A stretch of DNA of 39,712 nucleotides, taken from Candidatus Methylomirabilota bacterium. GTDB lineage: Bacteria; Methylomirabilota; Methylomirabilia; Methylomirabilales; CSP1-5. The notes below the pieces were generated by a model that saw nothing but the letters and a program-made list of their open reading frames with translations, was not told the origin of the DNA and searched no databases. Each line of letters starts with the position of its first letter. Position 1 is the first letter of the stretch. Both the position numbers and the translations under genes were made by a program. This document shows, in pieces, positions 14,890 to 22,303 of the stretch. The stretch lies in contig JAPUFX010000020.1 of assembly GCA_027293415.1 (NCBI GenBank), positions 1 to 39,712 of the forward strand. Reading direction: 5' to 3'.

Positions 14890-17800
14890 TTAAGATGCCG
14901 GCTGCTGCTCCTCCATCAGTTTGACCACCTGTCCCTTAAGAACGTCTCCGCCGCGCTGATTATTTACTGCAATATCGATCGGGACAATCGGGGTTCCTTT
15001 CCCCTTTTGGGAGCGCCGGATCTGGTCCGGCGGCGGCGCCGTAGCCGAGAGACTGAGCTGGTCTCCGGCCTCGATGGGAAGGCCGAAATGAGACACCCTT
15101 ACCGTGAGGAGGAGGTGGCCGGGCGAGCTTTCGGCCGAGGTCATGGCCATTGTTCCCAGGGCGAGCAGGGTGCTCACCTGGTGAGGGTAGAGGGGGCCAA
15201 AGAGGGCCCGGGTGGCTTTTACGAGCTCGACGTCTATCGCCTTGGTGAAGCTCTGCTGGCGGGGACTTGACGGGTTGGTAAAGTCGTAAACCACTGACGG
15301 AACGGAGGGGGTCACATCCTGGGCCCATTGCCGGACCCAGGGTAGCTCATCAGGGGATACGGATAGGAGGTCTCCAGACTTCTCGGGTCGCAAGGTGGCC
15401 GTCCCCTCGCAAACGACCTTCCCCTCCTGGTTGACCGCGCTCAGCCGGAGTGCCGCCCATCCTCCCTCAAAGACTTCCTGTACCTCGGCCAGGGGGATGA
15501 TGGTGTCCCCGAAGTAGACCGGGGCCCGGAAGTGCGCCTCGAGCGACTCGAGGCCATAGGCAGGCACGACGCGGCCAAGGCCTGCCAGCATGCTGCTCAA
15601 CGTGAAGAGTCCGTGAGCCACTAGTCTTTGAAACCGGGACTTCTCTGCATACGCCCGGTCCAGATGGTAGCGGTTCCGATCCCCAGAAGTCTTGGCGAAT
15701 GCTTGCACCATCCAAGCACTCACCGAAACGGCATCTCCCTGCAACTTCTCCCCCGGGAAGACCGCCTCGCCGACCTGCTCCATCCCACCTGGTCTGAGCG
15801 CGAGGAGCAGCCGGTCCCGGGCTGTCACGTAGCGTTCCGGCTCGGTGTCGGTAAGCTGTCCTGCCTTGAGCGCCCGCTCCAATTGCCGGTAATAGATGCG
15901 GGCGGTTGCCGCATCCACGAGCTCGGGTTGGCCGGTCACCGGGTCGTTGTACGCAACCGCGCCCAGGTTCCGCTCTTGGTCGGCGGTGGCGTAAAGTTCC
16001 AGGATCTCGAGGGCCCGCTCCACGGAGTTGATCCATCGCGCCCTGAACGCTTCACCCCCCGGTCCTTTTGGCTGGACGGGTTGCTCGCCGGCTCGGGGGG
16101 GATTCATCACGGTATTGACGCGCTCGACCTGATCCGGTGTGACTATTTTCCCGTGAAAACCGAGATTGGCGGAAAAGAGGGTCTCCTCTTCCAGGTGTGC
16201 GGCGTCACTCATCGCATCCACGGCGTCGATATCCGCCGCGGCCGTGGCAGCCACCAGCGCTGACCGGTAGTAGTAATATCCTTTGGTCTTTGGATCGTCC
16301 AAGTCCTCCTTCGGTTGCACGCCCTTGAGGTCGAGGAGGATCCACATCATCCGTCGGCTCGCCGTCGCGACGGCATAGGCCTCACGCTCGATGATCTCAG
16401 GCTGACTGATCCGCGCCCCTAAGGAGATGGAGCCGACTGGGAGGCCGACCTCCCGCTCGGATCCGGTGAGGAGACCGGCGGCATGCCGGACAGCGCGTGG
16501 ATGGTCGACGGCGGGCAGGATAAGGGCCTGGACCCGTTCCTTGAAAAGCTGGAGCAGTTGCTGAAGTTCTGTAACCGCCTCGGACCTCCCGAGGTCCATC
16601 TGAAGGGCCAACACCTGGGCGGGGCGAACCGCCTCTCGACACAGCTGCGCCAGCTTGCGCTGGGGCTCCTGCCCGTTAGATCCGGAGATGCCTTCGACGT
16701 CAATGATCACCATATCGGCAGGTGAGGCGAGGACAGCCCGCAGTCCGTCGAGATCGTGGCCCGCGACGGTAACCACCGATCGGCAGAGGGTCACGGGACG
16801 AGGGACGAAGACGAGGGGGGGGAGGATCGGTTTCTCCTCTTGCGCCAGTCGCTTGAGCTGCTCAAGGTTGAAAGGGGAAATTTCGGGGAAGGCGATACGC
16901 TTCCGGGGGATCGGGGGAAATTCGGCAGCCCGCCTGGCGATGCCTTCAACATGCGCGGGATGGACACTCCACTTGCGATGGATCCCGAGGGCAATGGCCC
17001 GGACGGTGTCCACTTCGGTGTCATCCGCATTCAGCTTCACGGTGATTCCCGTCCCGGCCGCTTTTCCCGTAGCCCGGGAGGCCTCCACGAGTTTGAGGAG
17101 CGGGTACCGCATATAGGTGTACTGCTCTTGCTGGACCACGCTGCGCCCCCCGGTGGCCGCCGTGTAGTCGACGACACCCAGGTTTGCCTCTTCCACGTCG
17201 GGGGCCACGGCGAGGATCTCTTCCGCGGTCAGGATGGCTCCGGGCAGCTCAGTGAGGACAAAGACCCTGTGTCTCCCTGTCACCCAGCCCCGTTCCTGCT
17301 GCAGGGCCCGGAGGATCTGGACGGCGACCCGTACGTCATCCGGCCCCTCGATTTTCGGCAAATAAATCCCTCCGATGAGGTCGCCAATTTCCCGGACTAC
17401 CTCAATGTAGTCCCCGGCCGCCCACTTGGTGCGGAGATTGTTCGGCCGGATCAGGACCATCTGTTCTTTGGGGAACCGGCATTCCGGCTTGATCACGAAG
17501 TGTGCCCCCTCCCGGATGAATTGCTGCTCGAGCTGTTCCGCCTTGCCAGCCGGCAGCGCGTTGGCCTTGAGAAATTCCAGCTCTTCTTCCGTCAAGGGTA
17601 GCCCCCGATGGGCCCGGACCAGGAGAGTCAGGACGGTGCGGGCGACGTGCTTGCGGGTGGTGGCCACCGCATCTTCGAGGTCGAGGAGGAGGATATGAGC
17701 CTGGGACTGGGCCGCCTTCGTCATGAAATACCAGTTGTCTCCGGGGAAGACGTGCTCGATCGGTCGGGGGGCGTATTCCCAGGCGAGCTGCCGGGTTGCC

Positions 17801-17925
17801 GCCTCGCGGGTCGCAGCGGGGTCAACCCGCTTCATGGCTTCCCACCGCTCAGCGACGTCTGTCTCGGCCTGTGCCATATCGCCCCCAAAAGCCGTCACCA
17901 CCTCGCTTAAGGCTCGATCATCCAT
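14890..17925 (-). CDS. Fusion of two HpcH/CitE-type CoA-ester lyase domains with a MaoC-like hydratase
   Basis: A 1011-residue protein; the ATG at 17925 has GGGAGG eight bases upstream. Domain 1 (about 50-345) keeps the citrate/malyl-CoA lyase motifs: LLLDLEDAV (D82, E84, D85), IYLPKIE (189-193), the metal-ligand glutamate of LTELPGA (E226), VVDYTAATG (D253) and WSVHPAHVEGI (H322). Domain 2 (about 370-610) has the same fold by sequence, ending NLGFHGKIVTPDQVERVN, but its motifs are altered (IIDVEG for the LDLED site, LPAVD for LPKIE), so it may be inactive. A MaoC hot-dog domain (about 720-845) keeps the dyad D749-x-N-x-x-H754. The last part (about 870-1005) looks like a second, degenerate hot-dog. 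The combination suggests beta-methylmalyl-, malyl- or citramalyl-CoA cleavage linked to hydration of a mesaconyl-CoA-type enoyl-CoA. The substrate is inferred. Confidence 0.85.
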   Translation of the reverse strand: MDDRALSEVVTAFGGDMAQAETDVAERWEAMKRVDPAATREAATRQLAWEYAPRPIEHVFPGDNWYFMTKAAQSQAHILLLDLEDAVATTRKHVARTVLTLLVRAHRGLPLTEEELEFLKANALPAGKAEQLEQQFIREGAHFVIKPECRFPKEQMVLIRPNNLRTKWAAGDYIEVVREIGDLIGGIYLPKIEGPDDVRVAVQILRALQQERGWVTGRHRVFVLTELPGAILTAEEILAVAPDVEEANLGVVDYTAATGGRSVVQQEQYTYMRYPLLKLVEASRATGKAAGTGITVKLNADDTEVDTVRAIALGIHRKWSVHPAHVEGIARRAAEFPPIPRKRIAFPEISPFNLEQLKRLAQEEKPILPPLVFVPRPVTLCRSVVTVAGHDLDGLRAVLASPADMVIIDVEGISGSNGQEPQRKLAQLCREAVRPAQVLALQMDLGRSEAVTELQQLLQLFKERVQALILPAVDHPRAVRHAAGLLTGSEREVGLPVGSISLGARISQPEIIEREAYAVATASRRMMWILLDLKGVQPKEDLDDPKTKGYYYYRSALVAATAAADIDAVDAMSDAAHLEEETLFSANLGFHGKIVTPDQVERVNTVMNPPRAGEQPVQPKGPGGEAFRARWINSVERALEILELYATADQERNLGAVAYNDPVTGQPELVDAATARIYYRQLERALKAGQLTDTEPERYVTARDRLLLALRPGGMEQVGEAVFPGEKLQGDAVSVSAWMVQAFAKTSGDRNRYHLDRAYAEKSRFQRLVAHGLFTLSSMLAGLGRVVPAYGLESLEAHFRAPVYFGDTIIPLAEVQEVFEGGWAALRLSAVNQEGKVVCEGTATLRPEKSGDLLSVSPDELPWVRQWAQDVTPSVPSVVYDFTNPSSPRQQSFTKAIDVELVKATRALFGPLYPHQVSTLLALGTMAMTSAESSPGHLLLTVRVSHFGLPIEAGDQLSLSATAPPPDQIRRSQKGKGTPIVPIDIAVNNQRGGDVLKGQVVKLMEEQQPAS

Positions 17926-18011
17926 GCTTTAGCCTCCCAAGACTCAGGATTTCTCGAAGAATCCCGTGTTGTGTCCGTAAAGATTGGAAAAATCATGGGT
18001 TGAAAAACGGG

Positions 18012-18045
18012 ATTATATGCTAGTGAAGATCGTTGCGAGGGTCAA
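18012..18045 (-). promoter_or_regulatory. Promoter of the lyase/hydratase fusion gene
   Basis: On the minus strand: TTGACC (18040-18045), a 17-base spacer, then TAGCAT (18017-18022), overlapping a perfect TATAAT (18012-18017) that would have a 22-base spacer. Transcription would start about 80 bases before the ATG at 17925. Confidence 0.5.
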
Positions 18046-18073
18046 GGGAATTCCCGAACCAGGCTCATGGCCT

Positions 18074-18229
18074 GGTTCGCGGTTCAGGGTTGATGGTTCA
18101 GGGTTCAGAGTTAAGGGTTCGTAGTTCGTCATTCAAGGTTTAAGAATACGGAGTCAGGTATCGCTAAGAACTCTGAGCAATTGACTATGAAACTATCCAC
18201 CATGAACCATGAACCGTGAACTGTGAACC
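18074..18229. repeat. R1 spacer repeat, inverted pair
   Basis: A left arm of 7-base GTTCANG units (18074-18142) faces a right arm of the complementary CNTGAAC units (18184-18229), so the transcript could fold into a long imperfect hairpin. It fills the gap between the lyase/hydratase gene and the SirB1 gene. Similar inverted pairs lie at 32625, 34539 and 38785. Confidence 0.75.
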
Positions 18230-18232
18230 AAA

Positions 18233-19093
18233 TCAGTTTCGCGAGGCCTGACGCATCTGGAGGTGGCGGAGATGTGTGCCGATCGCTTCCCGGTCGTCCG
18301 CCTCCTTGACTGCCTCCAGATAGCCACGGAGGTCAGCAATGGCCTGAGGGATTTTGTTCATCTGCCCATAGATCAGGCCCCGATCCCTCAGTTCGGTCGG
18401 GGAGTGGGGATGGATCAACAACAGTCGTTCCACCACGCCGAGCGCTCGGGGGAAATCTTTCCGGTGCAGATAGATCCCCTTCAGGTTGTTCAGCGTCCTG
18501 GCCAGGATCGACCTTTTCGTCATCGGGGTGAGGAGTCCTCGATGGAAAGCGATCTTCTCCGCGTAAATGCGGTCTAGGGTGCGCTGGCAGTCCTCTTCCG
18601 AGAGGAGAACTCCCCGGTGGAAAGGATCGATGAGGATCTCGCGATCGGCCGTCTCGTATTTAACGATAAAGTGACCCGGCAGGCCCACCCCGACCAGGGG
18701 GAGTTCGAGGCGCCAGGCGATCTCCATATAGAGGATGGAGAGGGAGATGGGGATCCCCTTCCGACGATCGATCACCTCGTTGAGGAAACTGTTCTTCAGG
18801 TCGTAATAATCTTCGGAATTGCCCCGAAACCCCTCCTCCTTAAAGAGATAGTCGTTCAGTCCCTCGACGAGCTTTAACGGGTCGAGTTCGAGGCTCACCC
18901 GATCCTTGACCCGATCGGCCATGCGCCTGATCCGGTCGAGGTATTCCCCGATGTCTAGATGAGGATATTCCTCAGCGGCGATCAGCAGGGTCGCCTCGGC
19001 CAGGTCGACCTGCTCTTCCGACCGCGCGACCATGCCGGCAAACTGGGTTCGGATCTGCTGGATCTCTTCTTCCCGCTCTCGTCGCATTCGCAT
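18233..19093 (-). CDS. SirB1-family transglutaminase-like/TPR protein
   Basis: A 286-residue protein. The transglutaminase-like core (about 90-190) shows NEVIDRRKGIPISLSILYME and VGVGLPGHFIVKY, the SirB1 (transglut_core2) signature. The C-terminal 100 residues contain TPR-like helices (RTLNNLKGIYLHRKDFPRAL). Family members are cytoplasmic and of unclear function; the catalytic cysteine of true transglutaminases is usually absent, and I see none in the expected place. It begins two bases after the stop of the HAD gene and is last in the overlapping operon starting at mutT. The R1 repeat pair follows directly. Confidence 0.85.
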   Translation of the reverse strand: MRMRREREEEIQQIRTQFAGMVARSEEQVDLAEATLLIAAEEYPHLDIGEYLDRIRRMADRVKDRVSLELDPLKLVEGLNDYLFKEEGFRGNSEDYYDLKNSFLNEVIDRRKGIPISLSILYMEIAWRLELPLVGVGLPGHFIVKYETADREILIDPFHRGVLLSEEDCQRTLDRIYAEKIAFHRGLLTPMTKRSILARTLNNLKGIYLHRKDFPRALGVVERLLLIHPHSPTELRDRGLIYGQMNKIPQAIADLRGYLEAVKEADDREAIGTHLRHLQMRQASRN

Positions 19094-19095
19094 AA

Positions 19096-19776
19096 TTAGC
19101 CAAAAAGGGCCTCGATCCGCACCAGGTCAAGATGCTCTAGGCTCTTCACCACGAGATGGGCAGCAGCGAGCTCCTGCGGCGGGTAGGAGTTCGCAACGGC
19201 GAGGCACCGCATCCCGGCGGCTGTGGCAGCGGCTACCCCATGGCGGGAATCCTCGATCACGAGGCACTCGGAGGGTTTCACGGGCTTGCCAGAGCCTAGC
19301 CGGTTCAGCCGGGCCAGGGCAGTGGCGTAGGCCTCGGGGTCGGGTTTCCCCTTCTCCACATCCTCGGCGGCGACCACGACCGGGAAGCATTCCCGGAGGC
19401 CGACCTTTGCGAGGATAAATTCGATCTCCTCCCGGAGGGCCCCGGAGGCGATGGCCAGAGGATTCTTCTGCGCGACCTGGCGGATGAAGCCTTCGACCCC
19501 GGGAAAGAGGGCGACCGAATCGGCGGCGTCGCTGAAAAAAAAGGTGGCCTTCCGTTCGGTGAGCTCTTTGAGTTCCTGCGCCGTCGCTTTTCGCCCGTGG
19601 CGCGATAGCACCGTACGGAAGCAATTCTTGTCATCCATCGCTAGGTAGCTCTGGGTGTACTCCTCCCAGGTGAGTGGGATCTGCTCCTCCTCGAGGACGC
19701 GTTGCAGTGCCTGGAAGTGAAACCGCTCGGTATCGACGATGACGCCGTCAAAGTCGAAGATGATCGCCCGTAGCAT
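19096..19776 (-). CDS. HAD-superfamily hydrolase (beta-phosphoglucomutase-like)
   Basis: A 226-residue protein from the ATG at 19776, two bases after the adenosyltransferase stop. A GTG at 19785 with AGGAGG four bases upstream is an alternative that adds three residues. The four HAD motifs are present: FDFDGVIVDTE (D8, D10), ASGALREE (motif II serine), EKGKPDPEAYATAL (motif III lysine) and VIEDSRHGVAAATAAGM (motif IV acids). The cap insertion after motif I is helical, as in phosphoglycolate phosphatase and beta-phosphoglucomutase. The substrate is not determinable. The upstream frame stays open into the neighbouring gene but is its shadow. Confidence 0.88.
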   Translation of the reverse strand: MLRAIIFDFDGVIVDTERFHFQALQRVLEEEQIPLTWEEYTQSYLAMDDKNCFRTVLSRHGRKATAQELKELTERKATFFFSDAADSVALFPGVEGFIRQVAQKNPLAIASGALREEIEFILAKVGLRECFPVVVAAEDVEKGKPDPEAYATALARLNRLGSGKPVKPSECLVIEDSRHGVAAATAAGMRCLAVANSYPPQELAAAHLVVKSLEHLDLVRIEALFG

Positions 19777-19778
19777 GA

Positions 19779-20324
19779 TTACCACGCTACCTCCTGTATC
19801 CCTTGCCGATGGTTGACAACTCTCGCCAGGACGAAGAGAAGGTCCGACAGACGGTTGATGTAGATGATGACGATCGGCGGCACCGGCGTTCCATGCTGCT
19901 TGAGCGCCACAGTCCGCCGCTCGGCCCGTCGGCATATGGTACGGCCCAGGTGGAGGAGCGCTCCGGCCTGGCTCCCGCCTGGCAGGATGAAATGCTTGAG
20001 CGGGGGAAGTTCTGTCTCGCAACGGTCGATGATCTCTTCCAGGTCCTTTACCCGGGCCTCGCTCAGCCTGACCTTTTCCTTTCGCTTTCGTTCCCCGAAT
20101 TTGGGGTCGGCCAACTGGGCCCCGATGGCGAAGAGGTCCCGCTGGATGGAGTTGAGAACCTCGCCGATCTCCTGATCGGTCAGCAAGGCCCGAACAGTCC
20201 CCAAGAGCGCATTCAGTTCATCGACGTCTCCGTACGCCTCCACCCGGGGATCGTGCTTGGGCACCCGGGTCCCATCGAAGAGGCTGGTCTCGCCCTGGTC
20301 GCCCGTTTTGGTGTAGATCTTCAC
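19779..20324 (-). CDS. PduO-type ATP:cob(I)alamin adenosyltransferase
   Basis: A 181-residue protein from the GTG at 20324, which overlaps the mutY stop (GTGA) and has GGGGAG ten bases upstream. It begins VKIYTKTGDQGETSLFDGTR, the ATP-binding loop of PduO-type enzymes, then YGDVDELNALLG, and near the C-terminus HFILPGGSQAGALLHLGRT and RRAERR. It transfers the adenosyl group of ATP to cob(I)alamin to make AdoCbl, the cofactor of mutases and some dehydratases. No B12-dependent enzyme is in the window. Identity is secure; the partner mutase is unknown. Confidence 0.93.
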   Translation of the reverse strand: MKIYTKTGDQGETSLFDGTRVPKHDPRVEAYGDVDELNALLGTVRALLTDQEIGEVLNSIQRDLFAIGAQLADPKFGERKRKEKVRLSEARVKDLEEIIDRCETELPPLKHFILPGGSQAGALLHLGRTICRRAERRTVALKQHGTPVPPIVIIYINRLSDLLFVLARVVNHRQGIQEVAW

Positions 20325-21010
20325 CGTCGCTCTACTCCCCCGCGCGTCAATTTGGGATACGCCCGACACATGTCGCTTAAACAGCAGGTGTGGCACCGGG
20401 GATTTTTCGCGGTACACACTAACGCCCCAAAATCCATGAGCGCCTGGTTAAAGGCCCACGTCTCCCCATTCGGGATCAGGCTCGCACTGAGACGCCAGAG
20501 CCGCCGCTCCATCTGTGCCGGTGTTGGCGAAGGGCGATGGATAAAGACCCGGGAGAGGAAGCGCTTGACATTGGTGTCCAGTATGGGAGTTGGGACGTTG
20601 AAGGCAAAGCTCATCAGGGCGCCTGCTGTAGAGCGACCCACCCCCGGCAAGCGGTGGACCTCCTCGTAGCGTCTGGGAAACTGGCCGCCATGGCGGTGAA
20701 GCACCTGTTTGGCCGTCCGGTGGAGGTTCCTGGCCCGGGCGTAGTAGCCAAGCCCATCCCAGGCCTCTCGCACCTTGCTGGGCGGCGCCGACGCCAGCTC
20801 TGCCACCGTGGGGTACCGCTTGAGAAATTTGTCGTAGAATCCAAGGACCCGCTCTACCTGGGTCTGCTGCAGCATCACCTCGGAGACCAGAATTCGATAC
20901 GGGTCTCGGGTCCTCCGCCAGGGCAGATCCCGACCCTGGGATTGATACCACTTGAGGAGACGTCGCTGAAAGCTCCGCTTGAGTGCCCGATCGACTCCTG
21001 CTCGACTCAC
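20321..21010 (-). CDS. mutY: A/G-specific adenine glycosylase MutY, short form without the C-terminal 8-oxoG domain
   Basis: A 229-residue protein. The glycosylase core has SEVMLQQTQV (catalytic glutamate), the helix-hairpin-helix HRLPGVGRSTAGALMSFA, the catalytic aspartate in ILDTNVKRFLSR, and a C-x6-C-x2-C-x5-C iron-sulfur cluster near residue 200. It ends 18 residues after the cluster. Full-length MutY is about 350 residues and adds a NUDIX-like domain that recognises 8-oxoguanine; that domain is absent. The GTG start overlaps the mutT stop by GTGA, and its own stop overlaps the next gene. It would remove adenine opposite 8-oxoG. Confidence 0.92.
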   Translation of the reverse strand: MSRAGVDRALKRSFQRRLLKWYQSQGRDLPWRRTRDPYRILVSEVMLQQTQVERVLGFYDKFLKRYPTVAELASAPPSKVREAWDGLGYYARARNLHRTAKQVLHRHGGQFPRRYEEVHRLPGVGRSTAGALMSFAFNVPTPILDTNVKRFLSRVFIHRPSPTPAQMERRLWRLSASLIPNGETWAFNQALMDFGALVCTAKNPRCHTCCLSDMCRAYPKLTRGGVERR

Positions 21011-21405
21011 TGACGATCACCAAACAGGCTTTCCCTGGCTACCGTCTCGATCACGGGGCGATCCGCCTCGAGGAAATCAAATTGAGCAATCTCATCCCGT
21101 CCCACCCAGCGGATACTTTCGAACTGTCGGTTGTGGATCTCACCGGTGTACGCAGGGATGTGAAACACGATCAGCTCTACGTCCCTGTCAGGATAGCGGT
21201 GCTCGAGGCGGCAAAGGAGCGGTCCGATTTCTGGCTCGATCGCTAGCTCTTCCTTCAGTTCCCGCCGAAGGCATTCTCGTGGGTCTTCCCCGTCCTCGAC
21301 CTTTCCACCGGGAAACTCCCACTTGTACTCCCCCCAAGTCCCTTTCTGGCGTTGGCAAATTAGGACGCGCCCTCCATGGGTGATAATCCCTGCCGTTACT
21401 ACCAT
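21007..21405 (-). CDS. mutT: NUDIX hydrolase, MutT type (8-oxo-dGTP diphosphatase)
   Basis: A 132-residue protein from the ATG at 21405; an upstream in-frame ATG (21432) lies inside a repeat element, and the GAGG six bases before 21405 supports the shorter start. The NUDIX box is intact: G-x5-E-x7-REL-x-EEL within GGKVEDGEDPRECLRRELKE. The N-terminus (VVTAGIITHGGRVLICQRQ) is typical of MutT/CTP-pyrophosphohydrolase-like proteins. It would hydrolyse 8-oxo-dGTP before incorporation. As the first gene of a run overlapping mutY, it forms a compact oxidised-guanine defence pair. A broader NTP substrate range cannot be excluded. Confidence 0.9.
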   Translation of the reverse strand: MVVTAGIITHGGRVLICQRQKGTWGEYKWEFPGGKVEDGEDPRECLRRELKEELAIEPEIGPLLCRLEHRYPDRDVELIVFHIPAYTGEIHNRQFESIRWVGRDEIAQFDFLEADRPVIETVARESLFGDRQ

Positions 21406-21422
21406 CGATATCCTCGTCCTCC

Positions 21423-21580
21423 TAGCCCGCATTATTCACCAACGGAGTGTCTTCGTGAATAATGCGTCCCGCCGCTGTGGCGGGACGCAAGGCTAGCCCT
21501 GAGCGACGCCCCGCAAACGCGGGGCGGAGTCGAAGCCCGGAGGGCAGATTATTCACTTCTATGTGAATAATCCGGGCTAG
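21423..21580. repeat. Palindromic repeat element, copy A (158 bp)
   Basis: Ends are inverted repeats of 17 bases with one mismatch: TAGCCCGCATTATTCAC and GTGAATAATCCGGGCTA. Inside are further perfect hairpins: ATTATTCAC/GTGAATAAT, GCGTCCCGCC/GGCGGGACGC and CGCCCCGC/GCGGGGCG, plus the TGAGCGAC...GGAGTCGAAG motif. Copy B at 23189-23344 is about 90% or more identical and in the same orientation. No coding capacity is visible. It lies in the predicted 5' leader of the mutT operon. It looks like a non-autonomous mobile or REP-like element. Confidence 0.85.
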
Positions 21581-21596
21581 AGCCTGAGGCAGGGGG

Positions 21597-21625
21597 ACAA
21601 TATCAAATCACCCCGATACCGTCAA
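21597..21625 (-). promoter_or_regulatory. Promoter of the mutT-mutY operon, upstream of repeat copy A
   Basis: On the minus strand: TTGACG (21620-21625), 17 bases, TATTGT (21597-21602). The start of transcription would be about 21590, so the whole of repeat copy A would be transcribed as a leader of about 185 bases before the mutT ATG. Confidence 0.5.
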
Positions 21626-21715
21626 GGCTTGCCACGGCGCTCTCGTGGCGTGGACAGGGGATGGTTGTCTTGTTCGGTCTGGCTTGGTAATATGCTCACT
21701 CAGGAGGGTCGGGGG

Positions 21716-22201
21716 ATGAACGAAGAGAAGTTTCCAGTGGCCAGGCGAGTGGGGAAAATATGCGGCAGGGCCGTAGCCAGGTTCGGGATCGAAAAGTTTC
21801 AAGGCTACCCGGTCATCTTCGTCCCCATCTATCCCAATGTGGGGGCCGTCCCCACCGGACCATTGGGTCTCGGGATCGAGTCCTTCCTGATATGCAACAC
21901 CTTTGTCTGGCGGCACCATCTCAGGGGCCGGCGTTGGGCAACCTCGATCCTGTTGCACGAGGTCGGGCACCTCAAGGATTTTTCGGAGAACCCCTGGCAG
22001 CTCGTGCTGCTGGTCCTCTGTCGGGTTGGTGCTCCCCACTTCCGGCCTATGCGAGTCTGTCTCTACCTTTATTATCTCTACCTCGAGGGCAAGGCCAACC
22101 TCTGGGCCCTGGATGAAGGGGCGTCTCCCTTTATCCTCGCCCTGAGCTACCTCACCTACCTCCGTGCCTTCCGGCGAACCCTCCCGCGGCGTCCCCGCTA
22201 G
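21716..22201 (+). CDS. Putative small zincin-like metalloprotease, unknown family
   Basis: A 161-residue protein from the ATG at 21716, which has AGGAGG eight bases upstream; the open frame extends to 21629 without a better start. It carries a HEXXH zinc motif in SILLHEVGHLKDF (about residue 82) and, about 50 residues later, LEGKANLWALDEG, where the glutamate could be the third zinc ligand. There is no signal peptide, though a hydrophobic stretch (WQLVLLVLCRVGAP) could touch the membrane. I do not recognise the exact family. It lies between the two palindromic elements, with a decayed DUF362 gene behind it in the same frame. Confidence 0.6.
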   Translation: MNEEKFPVARRVGKICGRAVARFGIEKFQGYPVIFVPIYPNVGAVPTGPLGLGIESFLICNTFVWRHHLRGRRWATSILLHEVGHLKDFSENPWQLVLLVLCRVGAPHFRPMRVCLYLYYLYLEGKANLWALDEGASPFILALSYLTYLRAFRRTLPRRPR

Positions 22202-22303
22202 GCCACCGCTGGCTATCGCCCATTCCTCTTTTCCCCCGATGCGCCTTCGGGCACGCCTCCACCGCTGCCGAAAAACCCGTTTCGATCCGGATCGAAGAGT
22301 CTC

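Noticed and set aside
16756-17601. 281-codon plus-strand frame inside the lyase/hydratase fusion
   Set aside because: It is antisense to conserved lyase motifs and its product resembles nothing; treated as a shadow.
19777-20022. N-terminal extension of the HAD protein
   Set aside because: It is antisense-free but overlaps the adenosyltransferase gene in another frame and gives a composition unlike a protein; the ATG at 19776 starts the canonical HAD fold.
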